Under the pieces are notes generated by a model, which saw nothing but the letters and a program-made list of their open reading frames with translations, did no database searches and had not been told where the DNA came from. Position numbers and translations under genes: made by a program. Positions 1 to 7,621 of a stretch of DNA of 64,000 nt are shown here, one piece after another. Each line of letters opens with the position of its first letter. Within the stretch, counting starts at the first letter, position 1. The stretch comes from Nocardia wallacei (GTDB lineage: Bacteria; Actinomycetota; Actinomycetes; Mycobacteriales; Mycobacteriaceae). The DNA is taken from NCBI RefSeq assembly GCF_029868745.1, contig NZ_JARWOP010000354.1, positions 16,029 to 80,028 of the forward strand, read 5' to 3'.

Positions 1-2
1 TG

Positions 3-644
3 GCGCTGCTCGACGAACTCGACGTGCGGCGCGCGCTGCTGATCGGGCACGACTGGGGCGGCTACGTCGGTTTCCTGATGGTGCTGGGCGATCACGGCCG
101 ATTCGACGGCTATCTGCCGCTGAACATCGCCCATCCGTGGCAGACGGCGCGCACGATGGCGCCGCACTTCTGGCGTTTTCTGCTCTATCAGCCGCTCGTG
201 GCCGGGCCCGGGGTGCCGTTGCAGCGGCACACTCGCTTCTTGGAGCGAGTCTTCCGGCTGGGTGTCACCCGTGGCGACGAGTTCACCCCCGAAGTGATCC
301 GCACCTACACCGACCGCTTCCGTGACCCTGTCACCGCTCGCGCCGCCACCGACACCTATCGCACCTTCCTGCTGCGCGAGGTCCCGGCCAACCGCCGCCC
401 CGAACGCCGCCGGTCCACCGTCCCGATCCGCGCCCTGTTCGGCACCGACGACGGAGCCATCCACCGTTCCCTGGCCGCCGCCGAAACGGCCCGCGCCGAC
501 GACTACACCGTCGAATACGTCTCGGGCTGCGGCCATTTCATTCCGGAGGAACGCCCCGACCTGGTCCGAGCCCGCCTGCTCGATCTGGCCGCCGCAACCG
601 CACCCGGCCGCTCCGAACGCGAGACAGGTTCGGGCAACGCCTGA
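3..644 (+). CDS. Alpha/beta hydrolase, epoxide hydrolase-like (5' end outside window)
   Basis: This is the C-terminal 213 residues of an alpha/beta-hydrolase; the start lies before the window. The nucleophile elbow reads GHDWGG, with Asp as nucleophile, as in epoxide hydrolases and haloalkane dehalogenases. A catalytic His sits in GCGHFIPEE near the C-terminus, and an acidic residue follows FGTDDG. The protein is probably cytosolic and hydrolyses an epoxide or a related substrate; the substrate cannot be told from sequence. The frame is open from base 3 and keeps strong third-position GC to the TGA. Other possibilities are a fluoroacetate or haloalkane dehalogenase of the same fold. Confidence 0.85.
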   Translation, partial: ALLDELDVRRALLIGHDWGGYVGFLMVLGDHGRFDGYLPLNIAHPWQTARTMAPHFWRFLLYQPLVAGPGVPLQRHTRFLERVFRLGVTRGDEFTPEVIRTYTDRFRDPVTARAATDTYRTFLLREVPANRRPERRRSTVPIRALFGTDDGAIHRSLAAAETARADDYTVEYVSGCGHFIPEERPDLVRARLLDLAAATAPGRSERETGSGNA

Positions 645-701
645 TTCGGCTCCGCTCGGGCGAGGAGCGGACGTCGTCTGCCCCGCGCCACGCATGGTCG
701 C

Positions 702-758
702 GCACGCCGCGCTGGTTCACGCACGCCGCGCCGGTTCACGCACGCCGCGCTGGTTCAC
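702..758. repeat. 19-bp tandem repeat, three copies
   Basis: Three head-to-tail copies of a 19-bp unit beginning GCACGCCGCG start at 702, 721 and 740. The middle copy differs by one base, and a fragment of a fourth copy follows at 759-762. The array sits in the 206-bp gap between the hydrolase and the helicase and is followed by a G-rich stretch up to the helicase start. It is a micro/minisatellite-like array of unknown role; copy number may vary between strains. Confidence 0.85.
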
Positions 759-850
759 GCACTCCTGGCAGGTTCGGGAGGGGGTGCGGGAATGCGGAAG
801 GGGTGCGGGAAGTGACGGGGCGTCGCTCGGTGTCGGGGTAGTGGGGCACG

Positions 851-2935
851 ATGGAGCCCGTGACTACGACCGAGCTGCGGGAATCCGCCGAGGCACTGCT
901 GCGGGAGCTGGCGGGCCCGCGGGCGCGGCTGCGGGAGGACCAGTGGACGGCGATCGAGGCGCTGGTGGTGCAGCGGCGCCGGGCACTGGTGGTGCAGCGC
1001 ACCGGATGGGGCAAGTCGGCGGTGTATTTCATCGCCGCCAAGCTGCTGCGGCGCGACGGGCGGGGCCCGACGGTCATCGTGTCGCCGCTGCTGGCGCTGA
1101 TGCGCAATCAGGTGGCGTCCGCGCGTCGCGCCGGCGTGGTCGCGGCCACCATCAACTCCGGCAACGTCACCGAGTGGGACGATATCCACGCACAGGTGGC
1201 AGCGGGCGAGGTCGATGTGCTGCTGGTCAGCCCGGAGCGGTTGAACAACCCGGATTTCCGTGACGCGGTGCTGCCGAAGCTCGCCGCCGACGCGGGCCTG
1301 GTCGTGATCGACGAGGCACATTGCGTCTCCGACTGGGGCCACGACTTCCGTCCGGACTACCGCCGCATCCGCACCTTGATCGCGGACCTCGGCAGCGAGG
1401 TCCCGGTCCTGGCCACCACCGCCACCGCGAACGATCGGGTCGTCACCGACGTATCCAGCCAGATCGGCACCGACACCCTCGTGCTGCGCGGCGCGCTGGA
1501 CCGCGAGTCGCTGCACCTGTCGGTGGTCCGCATCGACGATGCCGTACAGCGCACCGCCTGGCTGGGCAAGCACCTGCACGAGCTGCCCGGTTCCGGAATC
1601 ATCTACACGCTGACCGTGGCCGCCGCGCACGACCTGGCCGACCTGCTCGCCACGCAGGGCCACCGCGTCGCCGCCTACACGGGGCAGACCGACACGGCCG
1701 AGCGGGAGTTGCTCGAACAAGCCCTGTTGGACAACGAGGTCAAGGCCTTGGTCGCCACGTCGGCGCTGGGCATGGGTTTCGACAAGCCGGATCTGGGTTT
1801 CGTCGTACATCTCGGCGCGCCGTCCTCCCCCATCGCCTATTACCAGCAGGTGGGCCGCGCGGGCCGCGGCACCGAACGCGCCAAGGTGCTGCTGCTGCCC
1901 GGCCCGGAGGACCGCCGCATCTGGAGCTACTTCGCGTCGGTGGCGTTCCCGCGCGACCACGTGGTGCGGTCCGTGCTCGAGGTACTCGATCGCGAGCGCG
2001 CGCAATCGACGGCCGCGCTGGAACCGCTGGTCGAGCTGAACCGTTCGCGCCTCGAGATGGTGCTGAAGGTGCTGGATGTGGACGGCGCGGTGCGGCGGGT
2101 GCGCGGCGGCTGGATCGCCACCGGCGTCCCGTGGGTCTACGACACCGAACGCTACGAACGCCTCTCGACCGCGCGCGAGACCGAACAGCAGGCCATGATC
2201 GACTACCAGGCGACCAGCGAGTGCCGGATGAATTTCCTGCGCCGCCAGCTCGACGATCCCGCCTTGGGCGAGGCGGGCTGCGGGCGCTGCGACAACTGCA
2301 CCGGCTCCCGTCTCGACACCACCGTCGGCACCGACGAGCTGACCGCCACCCGCGCCCGGCTCGACCGCCCCGGCATCGATCTCGCTCCGCGCAAGCAGTG
2401 GCCGACGGGGATGTCGAAACTGGGAATCCCGTTGTCGGGCAAGATCAGCGAGGGCGCGCAGACGGGACGTGTGCTGGGCCGCCTCAGCGATCTGGCGTGG
2501 GGCAAACGCCTGCGCGCCCTGCTCGACGGCCCGGACGAACCCGTCCCCGACCACATCGTGCAGGCGTGCATCACCGTGCTGCGCGAATGGGACTGGGACC
2601 AGCGCCCGACCGCGGTCATGGCCCTGGAGTCGCCGACGCATCCCCGCCTGACCGCCGACCTGTCGGCTCGGCTCGCCCACATCGGCCGCCTGCGTGACCT
2701 CGGCATCCTGCGCACCCGGCCCGATCGGGCGCCGGTGTCGGCCGCCAACTCGGCGCACCGCGTCGCCGCGCTGTTCGACTCCTGGGAGCCGCCCGACCTG
2801 TCCGCCGCCGACGGCCCGATCCTGCTGGTCGACGCGCTCACCGACACCGGCTGGACCTTCACGCTGGCCGCCCGCACGCTGCGGCTGGCCGGGGCTCCGG
2901 CGGTACTGCCGTTCGCCTTGGCGACACCCACCTGA
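851..2935 (+). CDS. RecQ-family ATP-dependent DNA helicase with C-terminal phosphoribosyltransferase-like segment
   Basis: A superfamily 2 helicase that should unwind DNA 3' to 5' using ATP. Visible motifs are Walker A TGWGKS (about residues 51-56), DEAH at 154-157 followed by the RecQ-type HCVSDWGHDFRPDY, motif III TTATA, motif V LGMGFDKPD and motif VI QVGRAGRG. A zinc-binding cluster CGRCDNC follows near residue 480. The last ~60 residues contain LLVDALTDTGWT, which resembles the PRPP loop of phosphoribosyltransferases; this is typical of a long actinobacterial RecQ-like subgroup rather than of E. coli RecQ (RQC/HRDC). Start ATG at 851. The PolD-type polymerase gene follows 43 bp downstream on the same strand, consistent with a DNA-repair pair. 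Confidence 0.92.
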   Translation: MEPVTTTELRESAEALLRELAGPRARLREDQWTAIEALVVQRRRALVVQRTGWGKSAVYFIAAKLLRRDGRGPTVIVSPLLALMRNQVASARRAGVVAATINSGNVTEWDDIHAQVAAGEVDVLLVSPERLNNPDFRDAVLPKLAADAGLVVIDEAHCVSDWGHDFRPDYRRIRTLIADLGSEVPVLATTATANDRVVTDVSSQIGTDTLVLRGALDRESLHLSVVRIDDAVQRTAWLGKHLHELPGSGIIYTLTVAAAHDLADLLATQGHRVAAYTGQTDTAERELLEQALLDNEVKALVATSALGMGFDKPDLGFVVHLGAPSSPIAYYQQVGRAGRGTERAKVLLLPGPEDRRIWSYFASVAFPRDHVVRSVLEVLDRERAQSTAALEPLVELNRSRLEMVLKVLDVDGAVRRVRGGWIATGVPWVYDTERYERLSTARETEQQAMIDYQATSECRMNFLRRQLDDPALGEAGCGRCDNCTGSRLDTTVGTDELTATRARLDRPGIDLAPRKQWPTGMSKLGIPLSGKISEGAQTGRVLGRLSDLAWGKRLRALLDGPDEPVPDHIVQACITVLREWDWDQRPTAVMALESPTHPRLTADLSARLAHIGRLRDLGILRTRPDRAPVSAANSAHRVAALFDSWEPPDLSAADGPILLVDALTDTGWTFTLAARTLRLAGAPAVLPFALATPT

Positions 2936-2978
2936 TTCACTCTGCCCGCGGCGATGATCACCGACTATCGTCGGACCG

Positions 2979-3944
2979 ATGGCCGGCAAGTCTGGCTCGC
3001 CGGCGGTCGAGCTGACCGTCGGGGAGCGCACGGTACGAGTGTCGAATCCGGATCGGGTGTATTTCCCCGAGTCCGGGGCGACCAAGCTCGACCTGGTGCA
3101 GTACTACCTGAGCGTCGGTGATGGGATCGTCAACGCGCTGCGGGACCGGCCGTGCATGCTGCACCGGTTTCCGAAGGGGCTGCCGGGCGGGAAGGTGCAC
3201 CAGAAGCGGCTGCCCGCGGGCGCGCCGGAGTGGATTCCGACCGTGCGGGTCTACTTCCCCCGCTACGGTCGCACCGCCGACGAACTGTGCGTGAGCGAAC
3301 TCGCCGACATCATCTGGGCCGTGCAGATGTCGACGGTGGAGTTCCACCCCTGGAATTCGCGGCGCTTCGACACCGAGAAACCCGACGAGTGGCGCATCGA
3401 CCTGGATCCCATGCCGGACTGCCCGTTCTCGCGCGTGCAACGGGTGGCCGGTGTGGTGCGCGAGGTGCTCGGCGAACTCGGCGCGGTCGGCTGGCCGAAG
3501 ACCTCCGGCGGCAAGGGATTACACGTCTACGTGCGGATCGCCCCGGACCACGGCTTCCAAGACGTGCGCCGCGCCGCCCTCGCCTTCGCCCGTGAGGTCG
3601 AGCGCCGCGCCCCCGAGGACGTCACCACGACCTGGTGGCGCCGCGACCGCGATCCGAAGATGTTGTTCGTCGACTACAACCAGAACGCCCGCGACCACAC
3701 CATCGCCGCCGCCTACTCGGTGCGCGGCGTTCCCGAGGCCACCGTCTCCACCCCCGTCCGGTGGGACGAGATCCCCGACCTCGACCCGCGCGACTTCACC
3801 ATCGCCACCGTCCCCGACCGCTACGCGAAACTGGGCGATCTCCACGCCGACATCGACAACACGGTCTTCGACATCAACCAGCTCCTGGAATGGGCCGATC
3901 GCGACAAGGTCGAAGTCGACCTCGACGATCCCCCCGAATCCTGA
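2979..3944 (+). CDS. LigD-type DNA polymerase domain protein (PolD-like primase-polymerase)
   Basis: A stand-alone archaeo-eukaryotic primase-type polymerase domain like that of LigD, which adds nucleotides during end joining or gap repair. The catalytic Asp pair is in DLDPMPDCPFS (residues 141 and 143), followed by SGGKGLHVYV and a third acidic site in FVDYNQNARDHT. At 321 residues it is the length of the free-standing mycobacterial PolD1/PolD2 family; no ligase or nuclease domain is attached. ATG start at 2979 follows the helicase by 43 bp, so co-transcription is likely. Confidence 0.92.
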   Translation: MAGKSGSPAVELTVGERTVRVSNPDRVYFPESGATKLDLVQYYLSVGDGIVNALRDRPCMLHRFPKGLPGGKVHQKRLPAGAPEWIPTVRVYFPRYGRTADELCVSELADIIWAVQMSTVEFHPWNSRRFDTEKPDEWRIDLDPMPDCPFSRVQRVAGVVREVLGELGAVGWPKTSGGKGLHVYVRIAPDHGFQDVRRAALAFAREVERRAPEDVTTTWWRRDRDPKMLFVDYNQNARDHTIAAAYSVRGVPEATVSTPVRWDEIPDLDPRDFTIATVPDRYAKLGDLHADIDNTVFDINQLLEWADRDKVEVDLDDPPES

Positions 3945-4050
3945 CCCGCCCGGCCTCCCGCCACTCACATCCGCCCGCCGGGTACGGTCCCCCTTGGGCG
4001 GGCGTTCCCGGTACCGTGGCGCGCCCATCATGCGTAGAGGAGAGGTGCAC

Positions 4051-4986
4051 ATGTCCGCGGCTGCTGTTCGGATCGCTCTCGGACCGGAGGCGACTGACCT
4101 GCTGGCGCAGGCCATCGGTGCGGGCGGGGCGGTGGTGGCGCCGCCGGCGGAGGCTCGGGCGCTGGTGTGGGACGGCGGTCCGGCCGGGTTTCCGCGGGAG
4201 TTGCCCGCGGGAATCGAGTGGGTGCAGTTGTTCTCCGCCGGGGTCGAGGAGTGGTTCGACGCCGATATCTTCCGGCGACATCCGGATGTGGTGTTCACCT
4301 CGGCGGCGGGTGCTTTCGCGCGCAGCGTGGCCGAGCACGCGTTGCTGCTGCTCCTCGCGGGAGTCCGTTACCTGCCGGAGCACGTGCGCGCCCGCGGCTG
4401 GCGGCAGACCGACTTCTTCCCGCACATCGGGACGCTGCGCGGGGCTACGGTGACGATCATCGGCGCGGGCGGCATCGGACGGGAACTCGTCACGCTGCTG
4501 CACCCGTTCGGCGCGCGGGTGATCGCCGTGAATCGTTCCGGCACTCCGGTTTCCATGCCCGGCGTGGTGGAGACCGTTGCGGCGCATCGTCTTGCGGACG
4601 TGTGGCCGCGCACCGATCACGTCGTCGTCGCCGCGCCCGCCACTCCCGAGACGCGCCACCTCGTCGGCAAAGCCGAACTCGCGCAGTTGCGGCCGACCTC
4701 GTGGGTGATCAACGTCGCGCGCGGCAGCCTGGTCGATACCGACGCGCTCGTGCAGGCCCTGCGGGACGGCGCCATCGGCGGAGCGGGCCTCGACGTGACC
4801 GACCCGGAGCCGCTCCCGGACGGGCATCCCCTGTGGGAACTACCGAATGCGATTGTCACACCACATGATTCGAACCCGCCGCACCTGCGCAACGCCGCGT
4901 TCGCCGAGCGCGTGCGCGACAACGTCACCCGTTTCGTCACCGGCCGTGACCTGATCGCCCGCGTCGACGTGGTTGCCGGATACTGA
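4051..4986 (+). CDS. D-isomer-specific 2-hydroxyacid dehydrogenase family protein
   Basis: NAD-dependent oxidoreductase that would interconvert a 2-keto acid and a D-2-hydroxy acid. The Rossmann signature GAGGIGREL lies at about residues 141-149, followed by the family signature INVARGSLVDTDAL and GLDVTDPEPLP. The closing catalytic segment is TPHDSNPP. Start chosen at ATG 4051, which has an AGAGGAGAGG ribosome site 5 bp upstream; an in-frame ATG at 4030 lacks one. 311 residues, the normal family length. A single gene between differently oriented neighbours; substrate unknown. Confidence 0.88.
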   Translation: MSAAAVRIALGPEATDLLAQAIGAGGAVVAPPAEARALVWDGGPAGFPRELPAGIEWVQLFSAGVEEWFDADIFRRHPDVVFTSAAGAFARSVAEHALLLLLAGVRYLPEHVRARGWRQTDFFPHIGTLRGATVTIIGAGGIGRELVTLLHPFGARVIAVNRSGTPVSMPGVVETVAAHRLADVWPRTDHVVVAAPATPETRHLVGKAELAQLRPTSWVINVARGSLVDTDALVQALRDGAIGGAGLDVTDPEPLPDGHPLWELPNAIVTPHDSNPPHLRNAAFAERVRDNVTRFVTGRDLIARVDVVAGY

Positions 4987-4998
4987 ACTCCGGCTCGT

Positions 4999-5739
4999 TC
5001 ACACCGCTCCGGACGCGTGCAACGTCTTGACCGTCGGCGAGGCGGGAATCGCGCCCGGGTCGGGGTGCGTACCCAGGACTCGGTCGGCGGTGCCGGAGGT
5101 GGTGACCGTGAACCAGTAGTGCTCGTTCTTGAAGTGGTGCAGCCGGTGATTGCGCCGCACTGCCTGGAACAGTCGCGTACGGGGCTGGTAATCGGTGTGG
5201 ATCAGGTAGTGGGACCACTCGTAGTTCAGTCCGAGCACACCGAGGACCACGAGGAAGGTCAGCCCGAGACCGAGGCGCGGGAACGCCAGCGCCGCAATGA
5301 GAATCAGGGCCGGAAGCAACCAGAGGAACGTCTGCCAGGGAATGAAACCCAGCGGCACGGCACGCGGATCGGCGTGATGCTCCCGATGTTTGCGGGCGAG
5401 CAGGCTGTCGACGGTCACCGGCCCCCATCGGCGCGGCCGCCAATGCAGCACGCACACGTGAATCACCCACTCCGCGAAGGGAAACGCGGCCAGCATCACC
5501 ACCGGCAGCGCGGCATCGGTGAGCCGCCAGTCGCCGACCACCACCCGCGCGACCAGCGCCGCGACCAGCAGTCCGGCAATGATCCACGGTGACGGGCGGC
5601 GCGCGAACACCCGGAAGGCGCTGCCCAGCGTGACCTGCCGACGCCCCCGGCTCTCCTCGGCGGCCATCCTGCCGCGCGCCCGGCGATCGATGTCGGCCGC
5701 CCGGCCGCGACGCTCGCGTATCCGATCGATGACACTCAT
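4999..5739 (-). CDS. Sterol desaturase / fatty acid hydroxylase family membrane protein
   Basis: Integral membrane di-iron oxygenase of the fatty acid hydroxylase superfamily, expected to hydroxylate or desaturate a lipid using O2. The His clusters that bind the iron pair are visible: KHREHH, HYLIH and NHRLHHFKNEHYW. Several hydrophobic helices precede and separate them (for example WIIAGLLVAALVARVVV). 246 residues. Its start overlaps the stop of the upstream FadR-type regulator by 4 bp (ATGA), so the pair is one operon and the regulator probably controls it. The substrate could be a fatty acid, a carotenoid or a sterol-like lipid. Confidence 0.87.
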   Translation of the reverse strand: MSVIDRIRERRGRAADIDRRARGRMAAEESRGRRQVTLGSAFRVFARRPSPWIIAGLLVAALVARVVVGDWRLTDAALPVVMLAAFPFAEWVIHVCVLHWRPRRWGPVTVDSLLARKHREHHADPRAVPLGFIPWQTFLWLLPALILIAALAFPRLGLGLTFLVVLGVLGLNYEWSHYLIHTDYQPRTRLFQAVRRNHRLHHFKNEHYWFTVTTSGTADRVLGTHPDPGAIPASPTVKTLHASGAV

Positions 5740-6461
5740 TGCGGTTCCTCCTCGAGCCGACGCAGCATCGCGTCGAATTCCGTTGCCGCCAAGGACAGCA
5801 GCGCGTGCGCGGCCTCCTGGGCGGCGGTGCGCGCACCGGCGTGGATCGCCTCGGCCAGCGCGCGATAGCGATCGATCCGGCTCACCTCGGCCGCCATCAC
5901 CGACGCCAGCGCCGCGAGGGCGGGCTCGTAGACCGCGCGCAGGTTGTTGAACAGCAGCCGGTACACGATCGAATCGGCGGCGTCCACCACGTGGTCCCAG
6001 AATTCGAGGGCCCAGACCTGCTGCCGCACCGGATCCGACTCGGCCGCAAGCTTTTCCAGCGCCTCCCCCAACTCGGGCGCGAGCGTGGCGCCGGCACGAT
6101 CGGCCGCCAGTCCGGCGACCTCGCGTCCCATCGCCAGCCGCGCCTCCAGAATGCTGCGGATCACCGCGTGGTCGAGTTCGCCTCGGCGCAGGATGAGCCG
6201 GGGCAGCATGTCGACCCCCGCGGAACGCCGGAAGTCGCGGATCGTGGTCGCCCCGCCCTGGCGCACCTCGACCAGACCGGTGTGCGCCAGCCGCTGCAAC
6301 GCCTCCCGCACCGTCGGCCGCGACACGCCGAGCACCTCGGCCAGCTGCCGCTCGGCGGGCAGAGTCGCCCCCGGCGCCAGCTCACCGTCCAGTACCTCGT
6401 CGACGAGCTGGTCGAACACCGTGTCGGGAACTGTCCGCCGATCGATTCGCTGCAGGGCCAT
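5736..6461 (-). CDS. GntR/FadR-family transcriptional regulator
   Basis: N-terminal winged helix-turn-helix of the GntR family (LPAERQLAEVLGVSRPTVREAL, shown here as LPAERQLAEVLG and VSRPTVREAL), then an all-helical FCD ligand-binding domain from about residue 95. The FadR subgroup senses small acids or acyl-CoAs. 241 residues. It is the first gene of a two-gene operon with the fatty-acid-hydroxylase-like protein. The promoter and a FadR-like operator lie directly upstream, so autoregulation is likely. The ATG at 6461 would be the first base of the transcript (leaderless). Confidence 0.9.
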   Translation of the reverse strand: MALQRIDRRTVPDTVFDQLVDEVLDGELAPGATLPAERQLAEVLGVSRPTVREALQRLAHTGLVEVRQGGATTIRDFRRSAGVDMLPRLILRRGELDHAVIRSILEARLAMGREVAGLAADRAGATLAPELGEALEKLAAESDPVRQQVWALEFWDHVVDAADSIVYRLLFNNLRAVYEPALAALASVMAAEVSRIDRYRALAEAIHAGARTAAQEAAHALLSLAATEFDAMLRRLEEEPQ

Positions 6462-6467
6462 GCGCCG

Positions 6468-6496
6468 ACAGTAGAACCGGATTGGTAAGAGGTCAA
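6468..6496 (-). promoter_or_regulatory. Sigma-70-type promoter of the FadR-like operon, predicted leaderless
   Basis: On the minus strand a -35 TTGACC (6491-6496) and a -10 TACTGT (6468-6473) are separated by exactly 17 bp. The start codon ATG follows six bases after the -10, placing the expected transcript start on the A of ATG, so no ribosome binding site is needed. Leaderless transcripts are common in actinobacteria. Confidence 0.7.
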
Positions 6497-6497
6497 G

Positions 6498-6508
6498 TGG
6501 TCAGACCA
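6498..6508. promoter_or_regulatory. FadR-like operator
   Basis: The 11-bp dyad TGGTCAGACCA matches the core of the E. coli FadR site (TGGTC, one base, GACCA). It sits immediately upstream of the -35 of the promoter that drives the FadR-type regulator and the hydroxylase gene. Binding here would block or modulate RNA polymerase. Confidence 0.7.
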
Positions 6509-6594
6509 GTGCGGATCCAGCGCGCCGGTACCGCTCGATCAGGGCCTGCACGGCCGCCACCTGCGCGCGTTCGTCGGTCCGCTGCGCTAGCGGT

Positions 6595-7353
6595 TCACCG
6601 TCGCTCGAAAAGCACTGCGGCGCCGAGGAACCCGGCGGCGGCCAGTGCCAGGCACCACACCACCGCCACCAGCGGGCTCGTCCCCACCGCGGTCCCGGCG
6701 AGCAGGCCGCGGAGGGTGGCGACGACGGGCGTCGCGGGTTGGTGGTCGGCGAAACCCCGCAGCCAGGACGGCATGGTCGCGGTCGGGACGAACGCGCTGC
6801 TCACGTAGGGGATGAACATGATCGCGTAGGTGAAGCCGCCCGCCGCTTCCGGATTGCGGGCCAGCAGGCCGAGCGCGATCGCGATCCAGGCGACGGCGTG
6901 CACGAACAGCAGGATCACGCCGAGCGCCGCCGCCCACGCGAGCGGCCCGGCGTGCGGCCGGAAGCCGAGCGCGACCGCCGCGACCAGCACGATGGCGATC
7001 ACCCCGGAATTGCGCAGCACCCCCTCGCCCACATGTCCCGCCAACAGCGCCTGCCGGAACGCGGGCAGCGTCCGGAACCGCTCGATCGCCCCGCCCTGCA
7101 CGTCGCGCGCCACCGCGGTCGCCGTAATCGAGGCCCCGAACCCCGTGCACAACAGGATGATTCCCGGCACGGCATACGCCACGTAGGGCATGTCGACCTG
7201 GATCGCGCCCCCGAACACATACACGAACAGCAGCATGACCAGAACCGGCAACAGCATCGAGATGAGCAACGTATCCCGGTCCCGCACAGTCCGCCGCAAA
7301 CACCGCCGCACCATCACCCACGAATCCACCCCCGCCCCCACGATCACCCCCAT
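6595..7353 (-). CDS. ABC-2 type transporter permease (orphan)
   Basis: Membrane subunit of a DrrB/ABC-2 type exporter: six hydrophobic helices (for example LLPVLVMLLFVYVFGGAI near the start and ALAAAGFLGAAVLFERR at the end) and the family segment RFRTLPAFRQALLAGH. About 252 residues from ATG 7353; a GTG at 7383 would add ten Gly/Arg-rich residues. The partner ATPase usually lies directly upstream, but here the upstream gene is a glycosyltransferase 240 bp away and no ATPase is visible nearby. It may work with an ATPase encoded elsewhere or be a remnant of a drug- or glycolipid-export operon. Confidence 0.85.
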   Translation of the reverse strand: MGVIVGAGVDSWVMVRRCLRRTVRDRDTLLISMLLPVLVMLLFVYVFGGAIQVDMPYVAYAVPGIILLCTGFGASITATAVARDVQGGAIERFRTLPAFRQALLAGHVGEGVLRNSGVIAIVLVAAVALGFRPHAGPLAWAAALGVILLFVHAVAWIAIALGLLARNPEAAGGFTYAIMFIPYVSSAFVPTATMPSWLRGFADHQPATPVVATLRGLLAGTAVGTSPLVAVVWCLALAAAGFLGAAVLFERR

Positions 7354-7447
7354 CCGCCGCCCCCCGGCCCCGCAACACCCCACCGACCCGTTACCACCAC
7401 CACGCCACCCCGGTCCACCGTCATCACCCGACCACTACGACCCACTG

Positions 7448-7526
7448 CCGTCATCCCGGCATGCTTCTGGCCGGTACCCACCGTGGCCAGATCTGGATCC
7501 CGGCCAAATGCGTGCCGGGATGACGG
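7448..7526. repeat. REP-like palindromic element
   Basis: Two 27-bp arms (7448-7474 and 7500-7526) are inverted copies differing only at a few central bases; they begin CCGTCATCCCGGCA on one strand and the mirror on the other. The 25-bp loop contains a second perfect palindrome CCAGATCTGG (7487-7496). A degenerate partial copy follows: inverted 8-mers GTCCGGAT/ATCCGGAC at 7534-7559 and another GGGATGACGGG near 7570. This looks like an intergenic palindromic repeat family member that could also terminate the glycosyltransferase transcript. Confidence 0.75.
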
Positions 7527-7621
7527 GATGCGCGTCCGGATCTCGCGACACATCCGGACCTCGGAACACGTCCGGGATGACGGGACGCGATGGCGGAGAC
7601 GCGGGAGCGCTCGGGCCCGGC

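Noticed and set aside
702..758. CRISPR-like array
   Set aside because: Units are directly abutting with no spacers and no cas genes are nearby.
6501..6589. Minus-strand tail reading as a helical C-terminus (ERAQVAAVQALIERYRRAG)
   Set aside because: Preceded immediately by a stop and without a good start; may be a gene remnant but too short to support.
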